From Branchinecta lynchi (taxonomy: Eukaryota > Arthropoda > Branchiopoda > Anostraca > Branchinectidae), in contig JAKZAP010000018.1 of NCBI GenBank assembly GCA_023053575.1, positions 7,936,001-8,000,000 on the forward strand: a DNA stretch of 64,000 bases, written 5' to 3'. The position numbers and the translations under genes are program-made. Below are positions 56,701-59,399 of the stretch, piece after piece. Numbering within the stretch: the first letter of the stretch is position 1; each line of letters begins with the position of its first letter. Under the pieces are notes generated by a model, which did no database searches, was not told where the DNA came from, and saw only the letters and a list, made by a program, of their open reading frames with translations.

Positions 56701-58965
56701 CGATCGAGGACCGGTTATGTACATTTTTGCCAAGACCATCCAGTTCATGGGACATGGAAAGAGGTATAAAACAGCCGAAGCCATGTGTAATTTTCTTTAA
56801 AGGAACATAAAACTTGACTCAAACTTGACTCGGGGGGCCAGCTGACATATCAAGAATGTACCCTGAGTCGATATTCAGAGTAAGAAAAATTCCCGTTACG
56901 AGAACTCGACTTTTGAGTTAGTAGAAAAAAAAGCAAAAGGTTTGTGTGCCGGGAGTAGGAGTCGAACGCACGACCTCTTGACTTACTATCTCGATATTAT
57001 GGCCAAAACACGGCCAAAGGCGAACTTTTACAGTGTATAAGTGCATAATTACAGTGCATAAGGGGCAAGGGGCAAGCTAGCTTTGGGAACACTAAGGAGG
57101 GGGTTCGAGATAACAAAGAAGGGGGGGGGGTCTTGTCGACAATAAGTCCATGTATCTTTATCTAAGCCCCCCAGGTCGGTTTGATGGCCGAAAGTTGCGT
57201 TTTCTGCGCCTTTAAGCATAGCTAGGTTTTAAAGTGGTCAACTATCTCGGAACATCTGAGCAGAAACACTATGCAGTGTACCTAAACAATGAAAGCATAC
57301 TTGACACACCGTGGAGAATGCATTTACAGACATGGCCACGGAGAGCATTGTTCTACTGAGCGTGAAGTTTTCAAAATAGGGATGTTCGTTTCTGGAGGTT
57401 TGCACATGCAGACTCCAAGACAAAAAGCGTATTGTATTTTATTCTAGATATACGTTTGGGCTTAACTGGTTAAAAAATATTCCAGAAGAAGGGTTGATTA
57501 GAGACATTTGTTCATTTCCAAAATTGTTCGGTGCTGAAATAGGGACAGATGCAAAATGGAGCAAAAATCATAGCTTGGAAACACTATTTCGTATTTGGAT
57601 TGGGTTTTCTGCAGGCAATGTTAACGGAAGTCATACAGATAGGGATGATACTTGGTACTCTTCATTCAGGTGTCCTTTAAATTTTGGTCCAGTGAAAATC
57701 TATTGCCTCAATACGTCTACTGACAGTATAGATCTTTGCTAGAAACCATCCCTGAATTGGAGGAGGACTTTGTGCCAAAAGTCCCCATTTCCTCTGTTCT
57801 TGGGCGGCCACCCTTTTTCAGAGATCAACTCGATCACGCATTCTTTTCTCAATGCTATCAACTGTATTCGATACTATCAAAATTTACTCTGAAATTTTAC
57901 AATGTGAATTAAGAAGAGATAAAAAGTAAGTAATCTAAGATCTCGAGATTACCTGATCTAGTTAGTTTTCCTGCAGGGAAAGTGACCGAGTATTTATCGT
58001 TTCGCGGTGACTCGAACGCTAGTTCATGCAGTCGAGTCCCGACAGGAGTATTATCCCCACTTGACGAAAGACCCAGTGAAGAGATAGCTTGCATGACTTG
58101 TATATCAGGAGTTGCTTTATCATGTCATAAATAATTAGGAATCACGATGGATCAATTGACCAAAAAATTAAGGAAATTTGAAGCATCGGTCGTAGTTATA
58201 ATGCTAATGTAACCTGGTTCCCCAATCGCTCCATCTATATTTAAACCCGGAAACACAGCTTTCGTAAACTACAGTTTAACCCCCACCCCCCTAACGATAC
58301 GTCACTGATTTTCACACTTGCTTTGTTTTGCGGTTTTATCATGCTCTGGCGATTCTTTATAAGAAGCTCACCGGTCATGAAAAAAAAAATAAAAAAAAAA
58401 TTTCTTTGATTTTGCTAGAGGTCAGCGGGCCTAGAGAAAAGATTCAAACAGCCAAAGCCGTGGCCAGTTTTTTTTTTAAAGTAGAGCCTATAGTTTTTAA
58501 TTAATCAGCTACTTTAGAATATTGGAAGAAACAGTAAACCGTGCCCAGTTTCTTGTTAAGACAAGAAAAGCGATATTGACAGATCTCAATTGTAGGCCTA
58601 TCTTTAGGAAGATAAGATAAGATAGGCCTATCTTATCTTAACTTATTTTTTTTTTGTAGGTTACCAAGCAGTTAAACGAATCTCCCCCGCTTCGCTACAG
58701 CTTTGTCTCATCTGTCGTTCTCGCCGTTTGTCAAACACACGACTCTGACCGAATGAACGAGTTGGCGCATCTGAGCGGAGAACTGACTGCGTGCTGCAAC
58801 GCGCTAGTTGCTGATTGGCTAACAGTCCTGGAAGCACTATGTAGCGTCCAGCCTGCCTGCTACGTAGAATTGATGCAGAGTGTTAATATTAACGACTTGG
58901 CTATTCATCAGAATTTGGGGATTTTCTTTGCCGTGCTTATTGCAAGGCATTGTCTAGGACTACAG
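9036..58965 (+). CDS. MED12: MED12, Mediator kinase-module subunit 12 (17 coding exons, 5' half of gene; exons listed separately)
   Basis: MED12 joins MED13, Cyclin C and CDK8 in the Mediator kinase module in the nucleus, and its N-terminus activates the kinase. Conceptual splicing of 17 exons gives 1136 codons without a stop, and every junction is AG/GT with matching phase. Recognisable blocks in order are [15 protein letters not shown] at residues 13-27, [12 protein letters not shown] at 30-41, LPDTG and WFKDLAG in exon 3, a [13 protein letters not shown] block in exon 4, the LCEWAVS motif in exon 10 (Med12-LCEWAV region), [17 protein letters not shown] in exon 11 and [11 protein letters not shown] in exon 16. 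They occur in the order and approximate spacing of vertebrate MED12. The region after [10 protein letters not shown] (human continues LEDLIRC) is not found before 64000, so the gene is incomplete here. Introns range from about 0.4 kb to about 8 kb and are full of transposon remnants. Confidence in identity is very high; expression and UTRs cannot be seen. Confidence 0.97.
9475..9600 (+). repeat. Family H left-end fragment
   Basis: CTAAGTGCCATATAGCGACC followed by a TGTCTGTCCCCTGTCG tract matches the left end of the family H elements (17892, 33433 and 35356). Confidence 0.6.
9600..10160 (+). mobile_element. LINE 3' end, reverse-transcriptase C-terminus and UTR
   Basis: [20 protein letters not shown] is followed by [16 protein letters not shown] in one frame. 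A frameshift near 9790 then leads to [20 protein letters not shown] ending GMGITF. The K-F-x-K-F-A-K-F-L-L pattern matches [12 protein letters not shown] at the end of the LINE at 12377. The UTR ends with an (ATTC)n tail near 10145. It lies in the intron after MED12 exon 1. Confidence 0.7.
10299..10485 (-). mobile_element. Family P MITE, truncated inverted copy
   Basis: AGGCGTATTCTCACCGTTCT through GGCGAGAATAGAGGGAGTCA and GGATCCACTTTATTTGTG reads as the reverse complement of the right half of 21340-21752. The other half is missing. Confidence 0.8.
10486..11436. other. Intron sequence, nothing recognised
   Basis: Contains C/G-rich tracts at 10802-10830 and two CATGGGCAA/GCCCATGAA half-palindromes (10685-10710). 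No gene, RNA or clear mobile-element end. Confidence 0.5.
11437..11538 (+). CDS. MED12: MED12 exon 2 (residues 30-63)
   Basis: Acceptor TTGTAG, donor GTAAGA, phase 0 on both sides, 34 codons. It opens with [12 protein letters not shown]. This is the segment that activates Cyclin C/CDK8 in the human protein, and the Leu, Gln and Gly equivalent to human L36, Q43 and G44 are all kept. The exon starts at the same codon as human exon 2. Confidence 0.96.
11825..12050. repeat. Family F fold-back copy
   Basis: ATAACGGATACATCTGCTGA... and TCAGCTGACGTATCCGTTTT are complementary ends around a short centre; followed by GCAGTCAGTTTGGGCTGAAG, the usual flank of this family. Confidence 0.75.
12184..13680 (-). 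mobile_element. Non-LTR retrotransposon (LINE) fragment: reverse transcriptase and 3' end
   Basis: Minus-strand reverse transcriptase is visible in three parts. At 13680-13498 are [12 protein letters not shown] and [15 protein letters not shown]. At 13381-13130 are [17 protein letters not shown] and [15 protein letters not shown]. At 13129-12377 are [14 protein letters not shown] and the catalytic [11 protein letters not shown]. The protein ends KKRPD and a 3' UTR ends in an (AAT)n tail near 12184. A TAA stop falls just before GVRQGG, and a tailed insertion of about 115 bp at 13384-13498 separates the first two parts, so the copy is dead. The clade was not determined (CR1/Jockey-like). Confidence 0.85.
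13384..13498 (+). mobile_element. Short tailed insertion inside the LINE reverse transcriptase
   Basis: About 115 bases ending TTATCAATAAACG and then a (TTGA)n run interrupt the reverse-transcriptase frame of the surrounding minus-strand LINE. AATAAA next to a simple tail marks it as the 3' end of a separate, 5'-truncated retroelement in the opposite orientation. Confidence 0.6.
13735..14300 (-). repeat. Family H fragment, inverted, left end present
   Basis: The reverse complement begins TATGGCACTTGGCC, carries the GACTGACTGACG-type tract and GATGAAACTTGGCAGG, and degenerates toward 13740. Confidence 0.7.
14690..15370 (-). repeat. Family G fragment, inverted
   Basis: GATTCAGCATGTCTCCTTAT, CCCCTCCCCCACTCCTAAAT and ACACCAAGTTTCATCAGAAT are the complement of family G interior motifs. 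Termini not seen. Confidence 0.65.
15752..15946 (+). CDS. MED12: MED12 exon 3 (residues 64-128)
   Basis: Acceptor TTTTCCCCTAG, donor GTAAGA, phase 0/0, 65 codons. It contains [18 protein letters not shown] and [11 protein letters not shown], which align with the human blocks NTLPDTG, KDNFWLVT and WFTDLAG. Confidence 0.96.
15947..17039. other. Intron sequence, nothing recognised
   Basis: Unique-looking sequence between MED12 exon 3 and a LINE tail. GGACAGGAC and AAAACGG motifs recur at 16120-16270 without clear boundaries. Confidence 0.45.
17040..17290 (+). mobile_element. LINE 3' UTR with AATAAA and (ATTC)n tail
   Basis: T-rich sequence containing GGCGGAATAAAAGTGTTTC followed by four ATTC units, the same tail type as the LINE ends at 10145 and 40925. 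Confidence 0.55.
17640..17735. repeat. Family F single arm
   Basis: CCTTGCCGATAAGGATCGAA, TATAATAAAATTCTTGCTGA and CGTATCCATTTTGCACTGTC match one arm of the fold-back family. Confidence 0.6.
18060..19755 (+). repeat. Tandem array of about 280 bp units
   Basis: About six head-to-tail units, about 90-95% alike by eye. One unit is about 8 bases short near 19220. Each carries GATGAAACTTG twice, GGATCCGGTGAC and a G-rich GGGGGGAGTGGAGGGAGGGG block. Confidence 0.9.
19770..20125. mobile_element. 356 bp hAT-type MITE with 8 bp target duplication
   Basis: Terminal repeats TAGTGTTGGGCGATA and TATCGCCCAACACTA. Flanking CAAGTGCC occurs at 19762-19769 and 20126-20133, a perfect 8 bp duplication as made by hAT transposases. 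The interior is a run of ATATCGATATCG palindromes. It is inserted in the right-end repeat of the family H copy. Confidence 0.92.
20243..20844. repeat. 600 bp near-perfect palindrome (fold-back element)
   Basis: The left arm, 20243-20490 (CTTCTAGACTTTATACTAAT onward), is repeated as its reverse complement at 20590-20844 with few mismatches. The arms are about 245 bp around an A/T-rich loop of about 100 bp. No coding capacity and no clear target duplication. Confidence 0.92.
21094..22431. mobile_element. 1338 bp hAT-type element, non-autonomous
   Basis: Terminal repeats CAGTGCTTCCACTT and AAGTGGAAGCACTG, with CTTTTGAT at 21086-21093 and 22432-22439 as a perfect 8 bp duplication. Subterminal AAATCCTG motifs are repeated many times at both ends (21121-21190 and 22285-22410), as expected of transposase-binding sites. 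There is no transposase frame; a Harbinger-like MITE sits inside. Confidence 0.92.
21340..21752. mobile_element. 413 bp Harbinger-like MITE (family P), TAA target duplication
   Basis: Terminal repeats AGGCGTATTTTCGCCG and CGGCGAGAATACGCCT, flanked by TAA at 21337-21339 and 21753-21755. Internal GGACTCC/GGAGTCC inverted motifs. TAA/TTA 3 bp duplications are typical of PIF/Harbinger. Nested in the hAT-type element. Confidence 0.88.
22440..23833. other. Intron sequence, nothing recognised
   Basis: No element ends or coding blocks were found. TGTGTCATTTT recurs four times at 23114-23210. MED12 exon 4 follows. Confidence 0.45.
23834..24152 (+). CDS. MED12: MED12 exon 4 (residues 129-235)
   Basis: Acceptor TATTTTAG, donor GTGAGT, phase 0 in and 1 out. 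It begins [11 protein letters not shown], then [20 protein letters not shown] and [14 protein letters not shown], the conserved helical N-terminal domain. It ends in a proline-rich linker ([19 protein letters not shown]). Confidence 0.96.
24473..25262 (-). mobile_element. Family G element, inverted, with a short tailed insertion
   Basis: Reads AACAAGACCAAAGGTTTCGA TGGGATCCC at the left and CCCTCCACTTACGTTTTGGG ATCCC at the right, the complement of 47410-48419. Within the CCGTCCGTC tract, about 60 bases ending AATACAAATAAATGAATGAA (25140-25207) are extra and are flanked by GACGG-like repeats. Confidence 0.8.
25655..26170 (+). repeat. Direct duplication split by a retroelement 3' tail
   Basis: 25660-25800 and 25999-26140 share TTTTTTCTCGCAAAAA, AAAGCAGAGTGTT, GCTTCAGTTACCTAGTTGGC and AACGTAACTATAGC. 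The first copy is interrupted by about 165 bases ending AAATAAAGAAT followed by AACCTAACCTAACCTAACCT. TTCTATCT.TCTTGGATCGTTC follows both copies. Confidence 0.8.
25934..25957. repeat. Short (AACCT)n tract
   Basis: Four AACCT units directly after an AATAAA-bearing 3' end. Same unit as the arthropod telomere repeat, but better read as the tail of a retroelement. Confidence 0.85.
26215..27040 (+). mobile_element. LINE 3' end, C-terminal reverse-transcriptase remnant and UTR
   Basis: The frame 26241-26678 includes [20 protein letters not shown], the same conserved C-terminal block as the LINE ends at 9600-10010 and 12377. It is followed by about 350 bases of T-rich 3' UTR with TTATTATTATGG near 27030. 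It is in the intron before exon 5. No intact reverse transcriptase is present. Confidence 0.55.
27186..27352 (+). CDS. MED12: MED12 exon 5 (residues 235-290)
   Basis: Acceptor CTCTTTCAG, donor GTATGT. It completes the split glycine codon from exon 4. A Gln/Asn/Ser-rich linker leads into [18 protein letters not shown], which matches the helix before the human FQDGMLDRHEFL block. Confidence 0.93.
27445..27600. repeat. Family F partial copy
   Basis: GACAGTGCAAAACGGATACA, CCCTTCTTGGCAAGGGTCTT, TTCAGGCTCAAAGTCGCTCA and the trailing GATTCGCAGTCGGCTTGGCC. The central region of the arm is shortened. Confidence 0.7.
28488..28690 (-). mobile_element. 5'-truncated LINE copy, 3' UTR only
   Basis: Nearly the same sequence as the 3' UTR of the LINE at 12184-12385: the TTATTTGAATCCTTCAAAAC start, the TGTCAGTCAA/CTCACACA core and the end CAAACTAGTCAGG, which is just past the stop codon in the longer copy. 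The (AAT)-type tail lies at the left. Confidence 0.8.
28769..29019 (+). CDS. MED12: MED12 exon 6 (residues 291-374)
   Basis: Acceptor TTCCCTAG, donor GTAAGT, phase 0 in and 2 out. It contains [19 protein letters not shown] and [19 protein letters not shown], equivalent to human GMLDRHEFLTWVLECF and the ESAYLSRRLAYF region. A small inverted-repeat element starts only 11 bases after the exon. Confidence 0.96.
29030..29188. mobile_element. 159 bp MITE with CACTGTAAAAA termini
   Basis: CACTGTAAAAA at the left and TTTTTACAGTG at the right; the interior folds on AGATAAGATAATCT/AGATAATCTTATCT. It lies 10 bases after the exon 6 donor. Confidence 0.8.
29545..29826. mobile_element. 282 bp inverted-repeat element
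   Basis: GTTGCGTTCGCGAACTTAAC at the left, and GTTAAGTTCGGGGAACGCAA C at the right as its complement. The interior is full of TTAACGATCGTTAA palindromes. No coding. Confidence 0.85.
30029..30146 (+). CDS. MED12: MED12 exon 7 (residues 374-413)
   Basis: Acceptor GTTTACAG, donor GTAAAT, phase 2 in and 0 out. The peptide ends [14 protein letters not shown], aligning with human HRPLVFGLSCILQ. Confidence 0.95.
30301..30578. mobile_element. 278 bp MITE with TAGGTTCACACA termini
   Basis: TAGGTTCACACA at the left and TGTGTGAACCTA at the right; interior ATCGC/GCGAT-rich, including CAATCGC...GCGATGGC. No obvious target duplication. Confidence 0.82.
30841..31215 (+). repeat. Three tandem units of about 110-135 bp
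   Basis: AAACCCTTGAG..., ATGATC.TGGGCC, GGATCAT, AAAAGTATTTTTT and TTTGCGGTTAAGATG recur at 30841, 30976 and 31085. A fourth copy at 60530-60619 is cut off by the viral-like element. Confidence 0.75.
31215..32140 (-). repeat. Family H fragment, inverted
   Basis: AAGTTTCATCGTCCTAG, CCGGATTC/GAATCCGG and C-rich tracts (CCCCCCCCCC at 31340, 31490 and 31780) are the reverse complement of the family H interior. Both terminal hairpins are missing. Confidence 0.7.
32160..33110 (+). mobile_element. LINE fragment with RNase H domain and zinc-binding tail
   Basis: An open frame of 268 codons (32220-33026). It has [11 protein letters not shown] at residues 13-23, [20 protein letters not shown] at 56-75 (the H-I-P-S-H-x-G-I...N-x-x-A-D-x-x-A pattern of RNase H in I/Jockey-type LINEs), and [18 protein letters not shown] at 147-164, a C-C-H-C zinc-binding motif typical of the ORF2 C-terminus. 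The N-terminal half of RNase H is replaced by [10 protein letters not shown], so this is a truncated copy. The 3' UTR is A/T-rich with short ATATA runs. It sits in MED12's long intron between exons 7 and 8. Confidence 0.85.
33130..33340 (+). mobile_element. Internally deleted copy of the RNase H element
   Basis: Starts like 32160 (GTAAAAACCAGA, GAGTGCGAAAAA, TGTCTACT/CGTCTACT) up to CCTGCCAACAATGG, and then jumps to the sequence GCAGAAGAAACGGAGCAAA that ends the 32220-33026 frame. It continues with the same UTR. About 750 bases carrying the RNase H part are missing. Confidence 0.8.
33433..37613 (+). mobile_element. Family H element, long copy, interrupted by a second complete copy
   Basis: The left end TTTTTATGGCACTTGAGCTT forms a hairpin with ACTCAAGTGCCATATAGCG. 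The right end is ACAAGTGCCATATGAGCTCG through CTCTTGTT at 37613. The interior contains diverged G-rich units (33600-35300). A second complete family H element lies at 35356-37264. Confidence 0.75.
35356..37264 (+). mobile_element. Family H element nested in another family H element
   Basis: The same ends as the copy at 17892 (TTTTTATGGCACTTGCCCTT; CAAGTGCCATATGAGCTCGT) and about six 280 bp units that are nearly identical to those at 18060-19755. The outer element's sequence is GAAAATGCTTTAGGTGGTCG on the left and resumes with TTTATTCCAAACCAGACTC on the right. The copy at 54200-54245 is continuous across this point. Confidence 0.85.
38032..38183 (+). CDS. MED12: MED12 exon 8 (residues 414-464)
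   Basis: Acceptor TTTTCTAG, donor GTAAGT, phase 0 in and 2 out. It opens [13 protein letters not shown], corresponding to human TILLCCPSALVWH, and continues [16 protein letters not shown]. An alternative AG 23 bases upstream (GGTGCAG) would bring in a stop, so the TCTAG acceptor is preferred. The preceding intron is about 7.9 kb and holds family H copies. Confidence 0.93.
38195..38440 (+). mobile_element. tRNA-derived SINE copy 1
   Basis: GACATGGGGATGTGAACTGG, CCTTCGGGCG, CCGGCTTCTACCAGACTATT and GTAGTGGTTTGCGAA are shared in order with the complement of 52220-52345, and the tRNA-like module is on the same side in both. It begins about 10 bases after the MED12 exon 8 donor. Confidence 0.78.
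38358..38435 (+). tRNA. tRNA-like head of a SINE (TGT anticodon)
   Basis: CCCTCGG, TA, GCTC...GAGT, an anticodon loop CTTGTAA (TGT, Thr) and GGGTTCAAATCCC (B box) fold as a tRNA with imperfect acceptor pairing. It is part of a repeated unit, so a SINE head is more likely than a functional tRNA. Confidence 0.6.
38560..39085 (+). repeat. Family G, 5'-truncated copy
   Basis: Three diverged units (TTCTCGCCGGACAACTA, GTTGATTAAATGACAG), then AATAGATATGGCCTATAGAG and the right end TTTTTGGGATCCCATCGAAA through GGTCTTGTTAG. Confidence 0.75.
39086..40171. other. Intron sequence, nothing recognised
   Basis: No element ends; the open frame at 38985-39377 begins inside the family G end and has no recognisable motif. 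Confidence 0.4.
40172..40406 (+). CDS. MED12: MED12 exon 9 (residues 464-542)
   Basis: Acceptor TTTTTTTAG, donor GTGAGC, phase 2 in and 0 out. It contains [18 protein letters not shown] and [19 protein letters not shown], equivalent to human KLREIEQQIKERGQ and EATAGFTIGRVLHTLEVLD. Confidence 0.96.
40434..40796 (-). mobile_element. Family K MITE, copy 1
   Basis: AAGGACC at the left and GGTCCTTTAAA at the right; collinear in reverse complement with 45523-45904 (CCTTCGATGTGTATCAC, GGCTTAAAACAGC...). It lies 28 bases after the exon 9 donor. Confidence 0.85.
40925..41060 (-). mobile_element. LINE 3' UTR fragment with (GAAT)n tail
   Basis: Its reverse complement matches 10017-10145: TTTGATTTTG, CTAGTTTAACGTT, TTTTTGTAGTCGCTG and then CATTCATTCATTCAT. 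It is a short 5'-truncated copy of the LINE whose protein end is at 9789-10010. Confidence 0.75.
41380..41610. repeat. Family F partial copies
   Basis: CAACGGATACGTCAGCTACG and AAACGGATACGTCAGTTGAA with TTCTTGGCAAGGCTCAGC, interleaved with ATTCTTCATCATTCTTCATC. At least two degraded arms. Confidence 0.6.
41741..41935 (+). repeat. Dispersed repeat pair, copy 1
   Basis: TTGGATTGAATTGAATTTTA, TATAACCCGTTTAGGTAGAG, ACGGAGTATGGTAAAA and CTCCATGGGTGACTACAATT match 50290-50460. Probably a SINE or LINE 3' end. Confidence 0.7.
42236..42488 (+). CDS. MED12: MED12 exon 10 (residues 543-627), LCEWAV motif
   Basis: Acceptor TTTTTCTAG, donor GTATGC, phase 0 in and 1 out. It carries [20 protein letters not shown], the signature of the Med12-LCEWAV region, then [10 protein letters not shown] and a Gly/Asp/Ser-rich linker before [16 protein letters not shown]. 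Confidence 0.97.
42900..43412 (+). repeat. Family G, 5'-truncated copy
   Basis: GCCGGACAAATAGTTCGCCC units and the right end TTTTGGGATCCTATCGAAAC through CTTATGTCTTGTTTT. Confidence 0.75.
43820..44455. mobile_element. Fold-back element (family F) with a second inverted repeat inside
   Basis: Outer arms: 43845-43965 (TTGACAATGCAAAACGGATA, CTTCTTGGCAAGGGTCCTCT) and its complement at 44336-44445 (AGAGGACCCTTGCCAAGAAG, TGACATATCCGGTTTACATT). Between them an independent inverted repeat pairs 43985-44095 (GATTTTGTGAAATTCTTCCC) with 44215-44310 (GGGAAGAAGTTCACAAAATC). No credible coding. Confidence 0.82.
44703..44733 (+). repeat. Poly-A run of about 30 bases
   Basis: A homopolymer 50 bases before the exon 11 acceptor; prone to assembly error. 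Confidence 0.95.
44785..44941 (+). CDS. MED12: MED12 exon 11 (residues 627-679)
   Basis: Acceptor TATTTTCAG, donor GTAAGG, phase 1 in and 2 out. It encodes [20 protein letters not shown] and then SRGDL, one of the best conserved MED12 blocks (human [20 protein letters not shown]). A run of about 30 A lies 50 bases upstream of the acceptor. Confidence 0.97.
45523..45904 (+). mobile_element. Family K MITE, copy 2
   Basis: TTTAAAGGACC at the left and GGTCCTTTAAA at the right, 382 bp. Partial relatives at 46256-46290, 56650-56830 and 58195-58600 share GGTTATGTA, AAACAGCCAAAGCCGTGG and TCACACTTGC motifs. Confidence 0.85.
46860..47330. repeat. Two short tandem duplications rich in AGTAACTA palindromes
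   Basis: TTAGTTACTATTTC.AGAAGT TTAGAACG recurs at 46897 and 47025. GTTGGAACACGCTCTGTATG and CCAATGAACCTCGGGAAGAA recur at 47119-47185 and 47240-47305. GTTCCAACACGCTCT-type ends relate them to the MITE at 48650. Confidence 0.65.
47410..48419 (+). mobile_element. Family G element, full length
   Basis: The left end is TTTTGGGATCCCAAAACGTA and the right end TTTTTGGGATCCCATCGAAA then CCTTTGGTCTTGTT. A GTCCGTCTGTCCGTCCGTCC tract follows the left end. Between them are three or four units of about 120-135 bp (GGACAAGTATTTCGCCCGGA; GTAAAAGTTTTATTTGAA) at 47650-48080. No coding capacity. The plan is the same as family H. Confidence 0.82.
48480..49390 (-). mobile_element. LINE 3' end (reverse-transcriptase C-terminus) split by a MITE
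   Basis: The minus strand reads [51 protein letters not shown] and RGHNLKL. After the MITE at 48650-48954 it reads [20 protein letters not shown] and [10 protein letters not shown]. These are the conserved C-terminal blocks of CR1/Jockey-like reverse transcriptases. Removing the MITE and one copy of its 3 bp duplication keeps the frame open across the join. It lies in the intron before MED12 exon 12. Confidence 0.8.
48650..48954. mobile_element. 305 bp MITE with TCA target duplication
   Basis: Imperfect terminal repeats GAGCGTGTTCCACAC and GGTGGGACACGCTC, flanked by TCA at 48647-48649 and 48955-48957. It interrupts a LINE coding frame exactly. It contains several AGTAACTA/TAGTTACT palindromes shared with 46860-47120. 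Confidence 0.8.
49419..49551 (+). CDS. MED12: MED12 exon 12 (residues 679-723)
   Basis: Acceptor TTTTTATAG, donor GTAAGT, phase 2 in and 0 out. It is acidic and low-complexity ([20 protein letters not shown]), matching the variable acidic linker between SRGDL and the next conserved block. The call rests on phase, splice sites and position. Confidence 0.88.
50072..50170 (+). CDS. MED12: MED12 exon 13 (residues 724-756)
   Basis: Acceptor TTTTACAG, donor GTAAGT, phase 0/0. The peptide ends [13 protein letters not shown], equivalent to human RHVQYATHFPIPQ. Confidence 0.94.
50290..50462 (+). repeat. Dispersed repeat pair, copy 2
   Basis: TATAACCCGTCTAGGTAGAG, ACGAAGTATGGTAAAA and CTCCATGGGTGATTACAATT. 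Same order as 41741-41935. A run of 19 G follows at about 50540. Confidence 0.7.
51116..51374. mobile_element. 259 bp MITE with AGAGCCTCG termini
   Basis: The left 20 bases AGAGCCTCGTTTTTGTTGCA are repeated as the complement at 51355-51374 (TGCAACAAAAACGAGGCTCT). The interior contains further GCAGC/GCTGC pairs. No target duplication seen. Confidence 0.85.
51678..51975 (+). CDS. MED12: MED12 exon 14 (residues 757-856)
   Basis: Acceptor CTGTTTAG, donor GTAAAT, phase 0 in and 1 out. It contains [20 protein letters not shown] and KKVSKDI, then [20 protein letters not shown], matching human LFGVGKQRDDARHAIKK and the KFQHLSHYDQHQVT block. Confidence 0.97.
52138..52390 (-). mobile_element. tRNA-derived SINE copy 2
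   Basis: Inverted relative to copy 1: after the tRNA-like part come TTCGCAAACCACTACAATAG, TCTGGTAGAAGCCGGCC, CCCGAAGG and CCAGTTCACATCCCCATGTC. Divergence by eye is about 10-15%. Confidence 0.78.
52140..52217 (-). tRNA. tRNA-like head of a SINE (TCT anticodon)
   Basis: Reverse complement reads CCTCGGTAGCTCAATTGGTA, AGAGC, loop CTTCTAA (TCT, Arg) and GGGTCCAAATCCC. The D arm is perfect and the T arm has one change from the other copy. Confidence 0.6.
52391..53439. other. Intron sequence, nothing recognised
   Basis: A/T-rich; 52680-52790 resembles an inverted AT-rich retroelement tail (TTAATTTATGATCCACCAAA), but its boundaries are unclear. Confidence 0.4.
53440..54464 (+). mobile_element. Family H element, 5'-truncated copy
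   Basis: Matches the outer element of 34600-37613 (ATGACGGAGCC..., GGATGCTTTAGATGATC, CCAGACTCGGCCGTGGTAGG) and keeps the right end AACAAGTGCCATGAGCTCGT. It stops 38 bases before MED12 exon 15. Confidence 0.8.
54502..54740 (+). CDS. MED12: MED12 exon 15 (residues 856-935)
   Basis: Acceptor CTTTACAG, donor GTAGGA, phase 1 in and 0 out. It contains [20 protein letters not shown] and [13 protein letters not shown], matching human FIFDLMEYSLSISGLIDF and VLRHYHACLILNQ. The family H right end stops only 38 bases upstream of the exon. Confidence 0.96.
54741..55799. other. Intron sequence, nothing recognised
   Basis: No credible coding or mobile-element ends seen between exons 15 and 16. Open frames around 55370-55720 overlap on all strands and carry no motif. 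Confidence 0.4.
55800..56096 (+). CDS. MED12: MED12 exon 16 (residues 936-1034)
   Basis: Acceptor CTTTTATAG, donor GTAAGA, phase 0/0. It contains [20 protein letters not shown], identical over [11 protein letters not shown] to vertebrate MED12. [13 protein letters not shown] corresponds to human EFMIDTLENP. Confidence 0.97.
56097..57380. other. Intron sequence with a degraded GAGAATCGAGAA-type repeat and family K remnant
   Basis: At 56280-56600 are several TCTCGATTCTC/GAGAATCGAGAA half-palindromes. At 56650-56830 is a degraded family K copy. A weak tRNA 3'-half look-alike lies at 56945-57010. No gene. Confidence 0.45.
57381..57906 (+). pseudogene. Unidentified coding-like segment with one probable frameshift
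   Basis: An open frame of about 120 codons ends at the stop at 57740 and reads [10 protein letters not shown], then [55 protein letters not shown] and [14 protein letters not shown]. From about 57733 a second frame continues with [20 protein letters not shown] and then [20 protein letters not shown] up to TAA at 57909-57911. The composition is coding-like (balanced, with W, P and G) and unlike the surrounding intron, but no motif is recognised. It lies in the intron between MED12 exons 16 and 17. It could be a processed pseudogene or a transposon remnant. Confidence 0.35.
58660..58965 (+). CDS. MED12: MED12 exon 17 (residues 1035-1136), last exon in window
   Basis: Acceptor TTTTTGTAG, donor GTAAGC, phase 0/0. 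It contains [36 protein letters not shown] and VAILIAR-like [14 protein letters not shown], matching human NPANRYSFVCNALMHVC and FVAILIARQCLLL. No exon encoding the following human LEDLIRCAAIPSLL block was found up to 64000. Confidence 0.96.
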
Positions 58966-59399
58966 GTAAGCACACTCGAATCGCTTGGGTTAGTCTCTTC
59001 GCTATCGATTTAACGCTGAAGTTGTCAACTCCTCGAATGTTTTAAGATGTTAGGTCCGAAGAAGTATTTTTGTTCCTAAACAGAACAGATGTATTAATGA
59101 GCTTTTCCCCCAAAAACGGTGGGGCCATGGTGGGAAAAACAAATTAGCACTCAAACACTCAACCTATACACGAAAAGGAGGGAACCGTGTCACCAAAAAA
59201 CGCTCCGAATGCTCCAATAGCCTGCTTGAGGAACTTCCCAATAGTTCGATGGTGGTCAGAAGTTAAACATTAAAGTCCTAATCCAAACATTCTGTTTACC
59301 TTTTCTTAGTTATCGCATGCCACGGGTTTATTTTGAATCGAACGCTTTTGCCGGGTTGCTGTTTCGTCTCGAGAAAAATCCCACGCCGAAAGTCTTGTT
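58966..59399. other. Intron sequence after exon 17, nothing recognised
   Basis: CAGAAGTTAAACATT at 59260 recurs at 330-345. No next MED12 exon was identified. Confidence 0.4.

Noticed and set aside
56945..57010. tRNA-like sequence on the minus strand
   Set aside because: The 3' half (GTGCGTTCGACTCCTACTCC) resembles a T arm, but the D arm and anticodon stem do not pair convincingly.
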